Part shown: positions 9,220 through 18,015 of the stretch, one piece after another
Position numbering within the stretch: position 1 is the stretch's first letter
How the letters are laid out: each line of letters starts with the position of its first letter
Assembly: GCA_947491225.1 (NCBI GenBank)
Contig: CANLIE010000005.1
Span: 45,649 to 109,648 of the forward strand
Direction: 5' to 3'
Source of the DNA: an uncultured Cellulophaga sp.
GTDB taxonomy: Bacteria > Bacteroidota > Bacteroidia > Flavobacteriales > Flavobacteriaceae
DNA length: 64,000 bases
Translations under genes and position numbers: made by a program
Notes under the pieces: generated by a model
What the model was told of the DNA's origin: nothing
The model's database searches: none
What the model saw: the letters and a program-made list of their open reading frames with translations, nothing else

Positions 9220-9738
9220 TTAAATAATATTTTTATTTTTTAAAGTATCCATTGTTTGTAGCGCATCTTTTATGGCAGTAGTCATACTTTTTGCAGATAT
9301 GGTTGCACCAGATATAGCATCTATGTTTTCTCCATATATAGGTTTTTTGTTAGTAGACATACCAATGAATTGTTTCAGCCAGCGTTGGGCTCCAATTTGT
9401 CTACCATGTTCTTCTCTATAAATTAAAACCTTGGTTTTTTTTATGTTTAAGTCTGGTGTAAAAAGTATTATATAATCAAAAACGTTTTTCATACTATCAG
9501 CTTCCCCAACATATGCATAGCCCATAAGTTCATCAGCTTTAAGAATTTTAAACAAATGATCTTTTTGTGAAATGTCTGTGCTAGACACCCCACTTAAACT
9601 AAAAGATTCCGTTTCATAAGAAGACACAATTGCAGCATTTACCTTTTTTAGTAGCTTTTCTGGTAATTGCATTGTGTTAAAAGACAATAGAACAATTGAT
9701 AAAAGAACAAAACATAATTTTTTATTTATCAGCACCAT
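9220..9738 (-). CDS. FMN-binding domain protein, exported
   Basis: About 172 residues from the ATG at 9738, which overlaps the end of the upstream gene by 17 bases; a start 8 codons earlier is possible but would lack a clean signal peptide. The signal segment is KKLCFVLLSIVLLSFN. The C-terminal FMN-binding domain carries DAISGATISAKSMTTAI near residues 140-156. In this family the Thr of such a motif takes FMN covalently, as in NqrC and RnfG. The likely location is the periplasmic face of the inner membrane, taking part in electron transfer. Placed in the heme locus, it could reduce iron or heme; this is inference. Confidence 0.8.
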   Translation of the reverse strand: MVLINKKLCFVLLSIVLLSFNTMQLPEKLLKKVNAAIVSSYETESFSLSGVSSTDISQKDHLFKILKADELMGYAYVGEADSMKNVFDYIILFTPDLNIKKTKVLIYREEHGRQIGAQRWLKQFIGMSTNKKPIYGENIDAISGATISAKSMTTAIKDALQTMDTLKNKNII

Positions 9739-10645
9739 TCTCCAAAGTATTATGTTTTGCAAATTTTTGAATTAGTGATAATATTTCTTCTTTACTCGCA
9801 TTTTTCTTTTCCAAATCATAAAAATGCATAAATAAAGGTTTTTTATCCAGTGATTTAGCTAATTGTATTTCACTGTTATTATCATATACTTTGTCCCAAG
9901 AAGTCTTTACTTTTGCCCAAAATTCCTTATTGTTTTTCCACCAATCTTTTGCTGCCTTGCATTGCTCATCTGGGACTTTTATGTAAGTGTTATATCCTTT
10001 TTCTTGAGCTAGTAACACATCTTTTTTTCCATTTTCTCTTATTATTTTATCGTTGTCTTGTTCATGTAACCACCCATTAGTAGTAATTTCATGCCTATTG
10101 CCACGTAACATTACATTATAATCACTTCTTTTAGAATACTCTCTTCTTGGCAATGGAGAATCGGATTTGTTTTCCCAATAGTTTTTACCATCGGCGTGAA
10201 TCCAAGTAGCAGATCCAGAATACCTAGGACTATCATCTACTTGGTATACCATTTGTGTCCATTGTCCTTTTACTGCCTCTTTAGGAAGGTTTTTAAAAAC
10301 CCATTTGTTGTCTTTATCATAATGAAAAACACGTTGGTTTTCATATAGCCAGTCTTGTCTCCAGTGCTTAATTACCATTGTGTCTTTTATGACCAATAAA
10401 TGCTGAATGGACAATTTATTGTTGGTATCTTCAATTAATTCTGCCCATTCTAAAGCGCCAGAGGTATAATCTAAATGTTTTTCATAATCTATTTCTGGAG
10501 CAAAGGTCTCAGTGTATTTAAAATTTACCTTAAAGCAACCACACATATCTTTTATAGACTGGATGTCTTGTTGTTTTTTGGTTTGACCAAAACCTTGTAG
10601 GCTATGGATAACTATTGCCAATCCTAAAAAAAATACTCTTTTCAT
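9722..10645 (-). CDS. exported protein, DUF6607-like
   Basis: 307 residues with a signal peptide (MKRVFFLGLAIVIHSLQGFG before QTKKQQ). The mature part is rich in Trp and Tyr and charged, with CGCFKVNFKYTETFAPE near residue 35, WAELIEDTNNKLSIQHLLVI, and WRQDWLYENQRVFHYD. I believe this is the DUF6607 family, often found beside HmuY-type and TonB receptor genes in Bacteroidota, but that is from memory. It is the first gene of the minus-strand half of a divergent locus and overlaps the FMN-binding gene. A TATTTTTG -7 box lies upstream (10684-10691). Its function is unknown; a heme or iron role is inferred from context. Confidence 0.75.
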   Translation of the reverse strand: MKRVFFLGLAIVIHSLQGFGQTKKQQDIQSIKDMCGCFKVNFKYTETFAPEIDYEKHLDYTSGALEWAELIEDTNNKLSIQHLLVIKDTMVIKHWRQDWLYENQRVFHYDKDNKWVFKNLPKEAVKGQWTQMVYQVDDSPRYSGSATWIHADGKNYWENKSDSPLPRREYSKRSDYNVMLRGNRHEITTNGWLHEQDNDKIIRENGKKDVLLAQEKGYNTYIKVPDEQCKAAKDWWKNNKEFWAKVKTSWDKVYDNNSEIQLAKSLDKKPLFMHFYDLEKKNASKEEILSLIQKFAKHNTLENGADK

Positions 10646-10683
10646 ATTAATGTAATTGTTAGTTGATGTCTATTTTCTTTTGA

Positions 10684-10732
10684 CAAAAATATTAAATTTA
10701 TTTAGATTGAATAAAAATAACATATATATTTG
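10684..10732. promoter_or_regulatory. divergent promoters around a Fur-like inverted repeat
   Basis: A 23-base imperfect inverted repeat spans 10698-10720 (TTATTTAGATT, G, AATAAAAATAA; 9 of 11 pairs match). It sits between two -7 boxes: TATTTTTG on the minus strand (10684-10691) and TATATTTG on the plus strand (10725-10732). A repressor bound here would block both transcripts. The shape and locus suggest iron control by Fur, but the regulator is inferred. Confidence 0.55.
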
Positions 10733-10748
10733 CTGAAAATTATTAGGA

Positions 10749-12827
10749 ATGATTCTAAATAATAAAGTTAAACTTGGTTTTTTCTTCCTTTTTTCTACTG
10801 TTTTAAACGGTCAAAAAGCGGTTGCAAAGAAAGATACAGTTGCAACTCAAAATTTAGATGAGGTTATAATTAGTGCAACAAAAACTATTAGGCAGTTATC
10901 TTCTTTACCGTTACCAGCACAGTTAATTTCCAATACAGAAATAAAGCAAATTAATTCTCTTAGGCTCCATAATGTATTAAACGAACAAACAGGTCTTATT
11001 ACAGTACCTGATTTTGGAGGGGGAGAAGGAATACAAATACAAGGGTTAGATTCACAATATACATTACTACTAATAGATGGTGTTCCTTTAATAGGGAGGT
11101 CTGCTGGAACATTAGATTTAAGCCGAATAACGGTCGGTAATATTAAACAAATAGAAATTGTGAAAGGTGCTTCTTCTAGCTTATACGGAAGTGAAGCTAT
11201 GGGAGGTATAATTAATATAATTACTAAAAAGGCTAAAGAAGGCTTTAAAGGATCTTTAAGTAATAGGTATGGAAGCTTTAATGGGAACGATTTAGGAGTG
11301 AATCTTAGTTATAAAAAGAAGAAGGTTTCTTTTAGCACCTATTTTAATAGTTATAATAGCGATGGGTATAATTTAGACACATCTACAACTCTTAATACTG
11401 TTGAACCTTTTAGTAATTATACGCTAAACACTAAGGTATTATATGATTTTTCTGATAAAACAGACTTTCTTATTTCTGGACGATATTACACTCAGAAACA
11501 AGATTATATTGCCTCTGAAACCTTAAAAGGAGAAAGCGAGATTAAGGAGTGGAATACACATTTAAAATTAGAACATAAATACAGTACAAAATGGAATAGC
11601 TATTTAGAATTTTATGCCACTAGATACAAAGCAGAAGAGTATTTGAACAACCCAGATAATTCTCTTTTTAGTGAAGCTTATTTTAATCAGTTGCTACTAA
11701 GGCCAGAAATTAGAGGGGCTTATACACCTAATAATAAAAGTATTTTTATAGGTGGGTTAGGGTTGTCTCACGAGACATTGAAACGAACATATTTTTCAAC
11801 AAACCCTACATTTAATTCTCCTTACCTATACCTGCAATATGATACTAATCTATCTGAAAAAATCAATATTTTAATAGGTGCCCGTTTTGATGCACATAAC
11901 AAATATAAATCTCAGTTTAGTCCTAAAGGAGCCTTACGCTATCAGATTAATAGTACCCTTGCAGTAAAAGGGTCTTTGGGTTATGGCTTTAAATCGCCAG
12001 ATTTTAGGCAGCTGTATTTCGATTTTTCTAATGCTACTGTAGGATATACTGTTTTAGGATATAATGCCGTAAGTACAAGAATTGCTGAATTAGAAAAGGA
12101 AGAACAAATTGCGAATATTATTGTTCCTATATCAGAATTTAGTTCAGAATTAAGTCCTGAAAATTCTATAGGGGTAAACGTAGGAGTAGATTATAAGCCT
12201 TTACACACTATTTCATTATCAATTAATTTGTTTAGGAATAACATTAAAGATTTAATAGATACACGGGTAATTGCAAATAAAACCAACGGACAAAATGTCT
12301 TTAGTTATTACAATGTGAATGAAGTTTATACTGAGGGATTAGAATTTAATTCTACTTGGAAGCCTAATTCTCAACTAAAAATAGCCGCTGGCTATCAACT
12401 TTTGTATGCTAAAGATAAAAAGGCAGAAAAAGCATTTAATAACGGAGAAGTATATGCCAGAGAATCTTCTAGCTCATCCTCTTTTCAGTTAAGAAAGACA
12501 CATTATTTTGGATTGTATAACAGATCTAGACATACGGCGAATTTTAAAGTTTTTTATAACATCCCCAAATGGTCTGCAAATACAAATTTACGTGGTGTTT
12601 TTAGAAGCAAATATGGACTTTATGATACCAATAGTAATAATTTTTTAGATGCTTATGATGATTTTGTAAGTGGTTATAGCATCTGGAATTGGGCAATAAA
12701 CAAAACTTTTTATAAGAACTATCAACTAGGTTTTGGAATTGATAATTTATTAGGGTTTACAGACACTCAAAATATAAGCAATATTGCTGGGCGCATTATA
12801 TACGGAAAACTTAACATTCAATTTTAA
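10749..12827 (+). CDS. TonB-dependent outer-membrane receptor, heme/iron type (HmuR-like)
   Basis: 692 residues. After the signal peptide comes a TonB box (DEVIISATK near residues 37-45) and the plug domain with IQIQGLDSQYTLLLIDGVPL and VKGASSSLYGSEAMGGIINIITK, then the beta-barrel ending in KLNIQF with the C-terminal aromatic residue needed for assembly. No carboxypeptidase-like N-domain is present, so it is not a SusC. The next gene, 16 bases on, encodes an HmuY-like lipoprotein; this pair resembles HmuR-HmuY of Porphyromonas, which takes up heme. It is transcribed divergently from the DUF6607-like gene under the shared operator. Substrate is inferred. Confidence 0.88.
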   Translation: MILNNKVKLGFFFLFSTVLNGQKAVAKKDTVATQNLDEVIISATKTIRQLSSLPLPAQLISNTEIKQINSLRLHNVLNEQTGLITVPDFGGGEGIQIQGLDSQYTLLLIDGVPLIGRSAGTLDLSRITVGNIKQIEIVKGASSSLYGSEAMGGIINIITKKAKEGFKGSLSNRYGSFNGNDLGVNLSYKKKKVSFSTYFNSYNSDGYNLDTSTTLNTVEPFSNYTLNTKVLYDFSDKTDFLISGRYYTQKQDYIASETLKGESEIKEWNTHLKLEHKYSTKWNSYLEFYATRYKAEEYLNNPDNSLFSEAYFNQLLLRPEIRGAYTPNNKSIFIGGLGLSHETLKRTYFSTNPTFNSPYLYLQYDTNLSEKINILIGARFDAHNKYKSQFSPKGALRYQINSTLAVKGSLGYGFKSPDFRQLYFDFSNATVGYTVLGYNAVSTRIAELEKEEQIANIIVPISEFSSELSPENSIGVNVGVDYKPLHTISLSINLFRNNIKDLIDTRVIANKTNGQNVFSYYNVNEVYTEGLEFNSTWKPNSQLKIAAGYQLLYAKDKKAEKAFNNGEVYARESSSSSSFQLRKTHYFGLYNRSRHTANFKVFYNIPKWSANTNLRGVFRSKYGLYDTNSNNFLDAYDDFVSGYSIWNWAINKTFYKNYQLGFGIDNLLGFTDTQNISNIAGRIIYGKLNIQF

Positions 12828-12843
12828 TACATAAACAAACAAT

Positions 12844-13458
12844 ATGAAAACAATTAAATTTTTTACACTACTAACATTATTTATAGCTTTTACTTCTTGT
12901 AATAAGGATGATGACACTACTGCTTTAGAGGCTGTAGAAACTAAAACTATAACAAATTTAAAAGCAGAACAAAAAGCAGATTATACTACTAATCCACCTA
13001 CTATTTCTGGGGACTATATTAAATTTTCTTTTGAGACTGGAGCCACAACTACGTCTGATAATTGGGACATTGCTTTTAGAGGCTCTACTATATTGGTCAA
13101 TGGTGGTGAGGCAACGGCAGAAGACCAGCTAGCACGTACAGGAAAAGCAGCTATTTATATTACATCAGGGACTTTAGCTAGTATTGAAGAAGTTAAAGTT
13201 TCTTTATTAAAAACAGATAGTTCAGTAAATGGGCTAGCAATAACCACTGGCTCTGGAAACGGATGGTATAATTATAACCCAAAAACACATATAATTTCAC
13301 CTATTGCAGGAAAAGTGATTGTGGTAAGAACAAACAACGGCAATTATGCAAAGTTCGAAATTTTAAGTTACTATAAGGATAAGGATACATCTGGTATTTC
13401 TCAACATTATTCGTTTAACTACGTTTATCAACCAAATAAAGGGGTAACTACTTTTTAA
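12844..13458 (+). CDS. HmuY-family heme-binding lipoprotein
   Basis: 204 residues with a lipoprotein signal (FIAFTSC, then NKDDD, the acidic tract often seen in surface-exposed Bacteroidota lipoproteins). Family features are the WDIAFRGSTILVNGG strand region near residue 75 and the repeated beta pattern that ends HYSFNYVYQPNKG. HmuY proteins capture heme outside the cell and pass it to the receptor encoded just upstream. The two genes form one operon. The heme-ligand residues cannot be fixed by eye. Confidence 0.85.
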   Translation: MKTIKFFTLLTLFIAFTSCNKDDDTTALEAVETKTITNLKAEQKADYTTNPPTISGDYIKFSFETGATTTSDNWDIAFRGSTILVNGGEATAEDQLARTGKAAIYITSGTLASIEEVKVSLLKTDSSVNGLAITTGSGNGWYNYNPKTHIISPIAGKVIVVRTNNGNYAKFEILSYYKDKDTSGISQHYSFNYVYQPNKGVTTF

Positions 13459-13470
13459 CCTATGTTTAAT

Positions 13471-13627
13471 GTTAGAAAATTGTATAGAAGACAAATAAAT
13501 TTTAAACCAAAAGCCTTGTCATCTTGAACTTGCCGAAAGGGCGATACAATTTTTTTCATAGTAAAACGAAGAAAAAAAATTACTCTATTTAACGGTTTTT
13601 TTAAAGCAAACTCTTAAATAAAATCAG
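13471..13627. repeat. dispersed intergenic repeat, copy 2
   Basis: Partner of 7257-7408. The flanks align in the same direction, but the roughly 21-base centre (TTCATAGTAAAACGAAGAA here) matches the reverse complement of the copy 1 centre at about 19 of 21 bases. It fills most of the gap between the HmuY gene and recJ. Confidence 0.65.
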
Positions 13628-13719
13628 GTTTATACAAATTACAATTAAGTTGATTAATTTCTATTTAATTAGAAATATCATCTATCTAAAGTTAAGTTTT
13701 GAGTTAGTTTAGTTGAAGG

Positions 13720-13748
13720 GCCCAAGCAGGAGTGTTTGGGCTTTTTTT
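13720..13748 (+). terminator. intrinsic terminator after the receptor-HmuY operon
   Basis: Stem GCCCAA (13720-13725) with TTGGGC (13736-13741), then seven T. It lies 260 bases after the HmuY stop, with its T-tract touching the convergent recJ stop. Confidence 0.75.
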
Positions 13749-15435
13749 ATCTAATATCTCGTAGTCTTAGTTGTAGGCTAACCGTACCTTGCCATTCGTT
13801 TTCATCTAAAGAAAACACAGCAGAAAATGGTTTTTTGTTTTTAACAAGCTGTAGCTTATCTCCTAAGTTAAAACCAATTGCGCCAATGGGTTTAGAGCCA
13901 TTTTGTTTAGCTGTTAACTTTAAATGAGCTTCTTCTTGTCCAACACCTTTTGCATAACCAGTATCATATAAATCATCTGCCATAAAAATTGGAGACATAT
14001 TACCTGGGCCAAAAGGTTCCATTTGTTTAATAATACGCATAAGTTTTGGGCTTATTTCATTAAAACTAAGTTGAGCATCAATGGAAATTTCTGGAATTAA
14101 TAAATTGGGGTCTATGGTTTCTGAGACTACTTTTTCAAACCGAGTTTTAAATCCACTAAATTGGGGTTCTGCTAATGTTAAGCCAGCAGCATATTTGTGT
14201 CCGCCAAATTGCTCCATATGTTCTGCACAACTTTCTAGCGCATTGTAAACATCAAAACCTTTTACAGAACGTGCAGAAGCAGCTAGTTTATCGCCACTTT
14301 TAGTAAAAACAAGAGTGGGTCTATAATAGGTTTCTGTTAGTCTAGAAGCTACAATGCCAATAACACCTTTGTGCCAATTTTCATTGTATACTACGGTAGT
14401 GAATTTTTCTTCTTCTTTATTTTCTGTAATTTGAATTAAGGCTTCTTTTGTAATCTCTTGATCAAGTTCTCGCCTATTGGAGTTGTACTGTTCTATGGTA
14501 GCAGCAAATTGTTCTGCTTGTTCTAAATTGGTTTCAGTCAGCAAATTTACAGCGTGTAACCCGTGCTCTATTCTACCTGCCGCATTTATGCGTGGAGCAA
14601 TGATAAAAACAACATCTGTTATAGTAAGAACGTCTTTTTTTATTTGATTTATGATGGCCTTAAAACCAATTCTAGGATTGGTGTTAATTACTTGCAACCC
14701 AAAATAAGCTAATACTCTGTTTTCCCCAGTAATTGGAACTATGTCTGCACCAATTGCAGTTGCTACCAAGTCTAAATACGGAATTAAATCTTCTATGGTT
14801 TCACCTTTTTTAGAGCCTAAAGCTTGTATTAATTTAAAACCTACACCACAACCACAAAGTTCATCATAAGGGTAGTTACAATCATTACGTTTAGGATCTA
14901 AAATGGCAACAGCATCTGGCAATGTACTTCCTGGTCTATGGTGATCACAGATAATAAAATCTATTCCTTTCTCTTTGGCATAGGCAACTTTGTCTAGTGC
15001 CTTTACACCACAATCTAATGCAATTATAAGTGTGATTCCGTTGTCTTCTGCATAATCTATACCTGCATAAGAAACACCATACCCTTCTTTATACCTGTCT
15101 GGAATATAAGTGGTAACATTTGAATAATAGGATTGTATATATGAAGAAACCAGTGCTACCGAGGTAGTACCATCTACATCATAATCCCCAAAAACCATTA
15201 TGTTTTCTTCATTAGCAATGGCTTGTTCAATTCGGTATACCGCTACGTCCATATCCTTCATTAAAAAAGGATTGTGTAAATGAGATAATTCTGGTCTAAA
15301 GAACTTTTTAGCCTCTTCAAAAGTAGAAATACCACGTTGTAATAATAGATTAGCCACAACCTCATCTACCTGAAGAGCTTTTTCTAGCTCTGCTATTTTA
15401 GCAGCATCAGGTTTAGGTTTTATGGTCCAACGCAT
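13747..15435 (-). CDS. recJ: single-stranded-DNA-specific exonuclease RecJ
   Basis: 5'-3' exonuclease on single-stranded DNA, used in recombination and repair. 562 residues, near the usual 560-580. DHH-family motifs are present: FGDYDVDGTTSVA (residues 82-94), ALDCGVKA, and ICDHHRPG near residue 163. The DHHA1 part carries APRINAAGRIEHG and HKGVIGIVASRLTE, and the nucleic-acid-binding region has GGHKYAAGLTL. All metal-binding Asp and His motifs are intact. It is convergent with the HmuY operon. Confidence 0.96.
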   Translation of the reverse strand: MRWTIKPKPDAAKIAELEKALQVDEVVANLLLQRGISTFEEAKKFFRPELSHLHNPFLMKDMDVAVYRIEQAIANEENIMVFGDYDVDGTTSVALVSSYIQSYYSNVTTYIPDRYKEGYGVSYAGIDYAEDNGITLIIALDCGVKALDKVAYAKEKGIDFIICDHHRPGSTLPDAVAILDPKRNDCNYPYDELCGCGVGFKLIQALGSKKGETIEDLIPYLDLVATAIGADIVPITGENRVLAYFGLQVINTNPRIGFKAIINQIKKDVLTITDVVFIIAPRINAAGRIEHGLHAVNLLTETNLEQAEQFAATIEQYNSNRRELDQEITKEALIQITENKEEEKFTTVVYNENWHKGVIGIVASRLTETYYRPTLVFTKSGDKLAASARSVKGFDVYNALESCAEHMEQFGGHKYAAGLTLAEPQFSGFKTRFEKVVSETIDPNLLIPEISIDAQLSFNEISPKLMRIIKQMEPFGPGNMSPIFMADDLYDTGYAKGVGQEEAHLKLTAKQNGSKPIGAIGFNLGDKLQLVKNKKPFSAVFSLDENEWQGTVSLQLRLRDIR

Positions 15436-15522
15436 AAAGGGTTTTATTTTATAGTTTAAGTTAAAAGAATCAAGAGCTTAGAATCAAGAATCAAGCTAAA
15501 AACTAAGTTTAAAAATCTAATT

Positions 15523-15870
15523 TTACTTTTTCTTGTTTTTAATAATAATCGCAATAATTTTAATTAGTTCTTCTGCTTCATTTAGTAACAAAGCTCTTCT
15601 TTTTTCATTACCATAACTTAACTGTTGTCAAAATTTTTAAATTTACTCTAGATTCCTTTAGTTCTTTAAGTGATAAACTTGCTTTAAAAACATAATCCCT
15701 GTTAGAATTTGTCCCTTGAGCTTCTCAAAAGTTAAGAGCAGAGCTGCCTCCAGAACGTAAAAGTTGATTTCCGTAATATTGACCAGTCATATCTGCTGGT
15801 AAATCTTTACAAAAAAGTATTATTTCCGATGCAAATTCTACTAGTCTATCTTCTATATCAATTTTTTTTA
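15523..15870 (-). pseudogene. decayed four-helix-bundle protein (23S rRNA intervening-sequence type)
   Basis: Fragments read DIEDRLVEFASEIILFCKDLPADMTGQYYGNQLLRSG, then an in-frame TGA in place of a Gly codon (NF, stop, EAQGTNSNRDYVFKASLSLKELKES), then a one-base frameshift before YGNEKRRALLLNEAEELIKIIAII. A stop directly precedes the first fragment and no start is visible. The family is common in Bacteroidota and its role is poorly known. The copy is clearly dead. The 526-base gap 15436-15961 holds nothing else I can identify except a 13-base word AGCTAAAAACTAA on both sides. Confidence 0.85.
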
Positions 15871-15961
15871 AAAAACTTGATTCTTGCTCTTATAAAAAGT
15901 AAATTATTAAAGAATCTGTTTCCTTACTATACAAATTAAATTTAAAGCTAAAAACTAATTG

Positions 15962-16390
15962 TTAAACGTGATGAAAAACAGTTTTAATTTCTAGTGTTGC
16001 AAAGCGTCTAAACATTTCCATAACACCACAATATTTTTCAACAGATAAGTCTACTGCTTTTTGCAATTTTTTTTCGTCTAAATTACCACCGTGAAAATGA
16101 TATTCTATAGAAACTGAATTATAATATTTTGGGTGTTCATCTGTTAAATTAGCAATAGTTTCAATAGTAAATTCATTAACCTCTAACTTCATTTTTTTCA
16201 TTAAAGAGGCAACATCTAGACCAGAGCAGCCAGCTAATCCTGAAAGCATTAAAGCTTTAGGTCTGTAACCTTGTCCGCCACCGCCATCTTCCTTTGCAAT
16301 GTCTATTGTTAGACTGTTCCCTGATGGATTAGTGCTCTCAAAAGCCATATTCCCCATCCATTTTGTTGTAATATGATTTGTTGTACTCAT
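15962..16390 (-). CDS. OsmC/Ohr-family protein
   Basis: 142 residues, a full-length OsmC fold. The two redox Cys are in LAGCSGLDVAS (near residue 54) and EKYCGVMEMF (near residue 119). The opening KWMGNMAFEST and the Gly-rich GGGGQGYRPKAL are typical of the YhfA-like branch. Members reduce organic peroxides or have unknown thiol chemistry. It is divergent from the AhpD-like gene 47 bases away, which suggests a shared peroxide-defence setting. A TATTTTTG -7 box is present on the minus strand at 16413-16420. Confidence 0.9.
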   Translation of the reverse strand: MSTTNHITTKWMGNMAFESTNPSGNSLTIDIAKEDGGGGQGYRPKALMLSGLAGCSGLDVASLMKKMKLEVNEFTIETIANLTDEHPKYYNSVSIEYHFHGGNLDEKKLQKAVDLSVEKYCGVMEMFRRFATLEIKTVFHHV

Positions 16391-16437
16391 AATTTTTTGT
16401 TTCTTGTAGGTTCAAAAATACAATTAAATATAGAACT

Positions 16438-17040
16438 ATGGCCTTAGTAGAACCGTTAGACCCAAATCATGATTCTGAAACAAGAGAATTGGCACAATTT
16501 TTTAATGAAACCTTAGGTTTTTGCCCTAATTCGGTCTTAACAATGCAACATAGACCTGCTATATCAAAAGCATTTATAAACTTAAACAAGGCGGTGATGG
16601 CAAATGAAGGCGGAGTAACATCTGCTTTAAAACGTATGATTGCTTGGGTAAGTAGTAATGCAACTGGTTGTAGATATTGCCAGGCACACGCTATAAGAGC
16701 AGCAGAACGTTATGGTGCAGAGCAAGAACAATTAGATAATATTTGGGAGTATAGAACGCACGCTGCATTTTCTGATGCTGAACGTGCAGCATTGGACTTT
16801 TCTTTGGCAGCGTCTCAAGTGCCTAATACCGTAAATGAGAAAATTAAAGAAAACCTATATAAGTATTGGAACGAAGGCGAGATTGTTGAAATGTTAGGTG
16901 TTATTTCTCTATTTGGATATTTAAATAGATGGAATGATTCTATGGGAACTTCCATTGAAGATGGCGCTGTAGAAAGTGGAAATCAATACCTAGGAAAATA
17001 CGGTTGGGTAAAAGGTAAGCACAACGGAAGCGCTTACTAA
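16438..17040 (+). CDS. carboxymuconolactone decarboxylase/AhpD-like peroxidase-related protein
   Basis: 200 residues. The CxxC-x-x-H signature is GCRYCQAHAIRAAERYG near residues 76-92, the active-site motif of AhpD-like proteins, which use two Cys in peroxide reduction. Helical segments before (RPAISKAFINLNKAVM) and after (AERAALDFSLAASQVPN, WNEGEIVEMLGVISLFGYLNRWNDS) match the CMD domain. It is divergent from an OsmC-type gene, supporting oxidative-stress function. Substrate unknown. Confidence 0.88.
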   Translation: MALVEPLDPNHDSETRELAQFFNETLGFCPNSVLTMQHRPAISKAFINLNKAVMANEGGVTSALKRMIAWVSSNATGCRYCQAHAIRAAERYGAEQEQLDNIWEYRTHAAFSDAERAALDFSLAASQVPNTVNEKIKENLYKYWNEGEIVEMLGVISLFGYLNRWNDSMGTSIEDGAVESGNQYLGKYGWVKGKHNGSAY

Positions 17041-17068
17041 AAAAAAATTATAAAATAAATGCATAATG

Positions 17069-17096
17069 CCCTGCCTATTTGGTAGGGTTTTGTTTT
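17069..17096 (+). terminator. intrinsic terminator after the AhpD-like gene
   Basis: CCCTGCC (17069-17075) pairs with GGTAGGG (17081-17087), then TTTTGTTTT. Confidence 0.7.
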
Positions 17097-17101
17097 ATAT
17101 G

Positions 17102-17656
17102 TTATTCCTGAGAAAGAGTAAGCTCATTATCATTAGGAATAACATACTCTGAACATAAATTTTTAATTTTGTTGTAACGTTCAGGAGTAATATCTAACCA
17201 AAAATCATCTCCAAAAAGATTGAAAAAATAACGCTTGTCTATATACTTCTGATACATATTTTCTACTTTGTGAGTATATTTTGTAGTTATAGTGTTTGTA
17301 ATAGAATCTGTAACTTTTATGGGGTAACTATTTTTGTTTACATAATGAATATATGTGGTGTCTTTACAGAATAAGAGGTTTTTTGGTTCTCCACTTCCAT
17401 AGCTCCAGTTAATATTTGGCTCGTTTAATAAAACATTGTATTTGTAGGAGTGTGTTGTGCCATAATTAGTATTTGTTAATATGCCTACAGATGTTCTGTA
17501 TTTATTTGTTTTTACAACTGTTAAGTGTATGCCGTTTGGTAAGACAACACTTTTTTCACTCGTAGTTTCTTTTACACTATTATTGCAGCTAAAAGCAAGT
17601 AAGCAAAGCACTAATATATAGTTATGTCTATATACTTTGTCTATTTTATATATCAT
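17102..17656 (-). CDS. lipoprotein of unknown function
   Basis: 184 residues. The hydrophobic segment YILVLCLLAFSC with a lipobox Cys (near residue 24) marks it as a lipoprotein; an unusually long N-terminal stretch (MIYKIDKVYRHN) precedes it. The mature part has no motif I recognise and is rich in Tyr, Asn and Thr (INTNYGTTHSYKYNVLLNE, FFNLFGDDFWLDITPERY). Its start shares a base with the stop of the HopJ-like gene (TAATG), so it is co-translated with it. Confidence 0.7.
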   Translation of the reverse strand: MIYKIDKVYRHNYILVLCLLAFSCNNSVKETTSEKSVVLPNGIHLTVVKTNKYRTSVGILTNTNYGTTHSYKYNVLLNEPNINWSYGSGEPKNLLFCKDTTYIHYVNKNSYPIKVTDSITNTITTKYTHKVENMYQKYIDKRYFFNLFGDDFWLDITPERYNKIKNLCSEYVIPNDNELTLSQE

Positions 17657-18000
17657 TATTTTTCTTGTAAAGCTTTTGATTTAAAAACTAAACCGCTAAA
17701 TCCTGTTTGCATAAAATTCCGAATGTTTTGATGGTTGTTGCCACTAGGGTCTTGTAAAACATCTTTTGTGTAAAATGTACCAAAACAGGCTAGAGTTTCA
17801 TTTTTTGAAAACTTTTGTTCTATGGCAAATGAAAATAATTTACAAGAACCAGAATTTTCCCCTGCTTTATTTTGTAGGAGACCATTTTTAAAGGCTGTTG
17901 GAGTAAAAAAATAGTTATTTTCAATTACGCTCATTGTGTCTTCAAATGTAATTTTAGCAGGTGTATTGCTTAATTTCTCCTTAAATTGTTCTAATGTCAT
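17656..18000 (-). CDS. HopJ-family protein
   Basis: 114 residues matching the HopJ family: MTLEQFKEKLSNTPAKITFEDTM, NYFFTPTAFKNGLLQNKAGENSGSCKLFSFA, then LACFGTFYTKDVLQDP and HQNIRNFMQTGFSGL. The family is named after a Pseudomonas type III effector, but it is widespread in bacteria without such secretion, so the name says little about function here. No signal peptide, so cytoplasmic. It lies between an M28 peptidase gene and a lipoprotein gene, all on the minus strand. Confidence 0.85.
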   Translation of the reverse strand: MTLEQFKEKLSNTPAKITFEDTMSVIENNYFFTPTAFKNGLLQNKAGENSGSCKLFSFAIEQKFSKNETLACFGTFYTKDVLQDPSGNNHQNIRNFMQTGFSGLVFKSKALQEK

Positions 18001-18015
18001 CTTAAAAAATGAATT

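Noticed and set aside
17656..18000. A type III secretion effector, from the HopJ name
   Set aside because: No type III secretion genes are nearby and the family is common in bacteria without that system.
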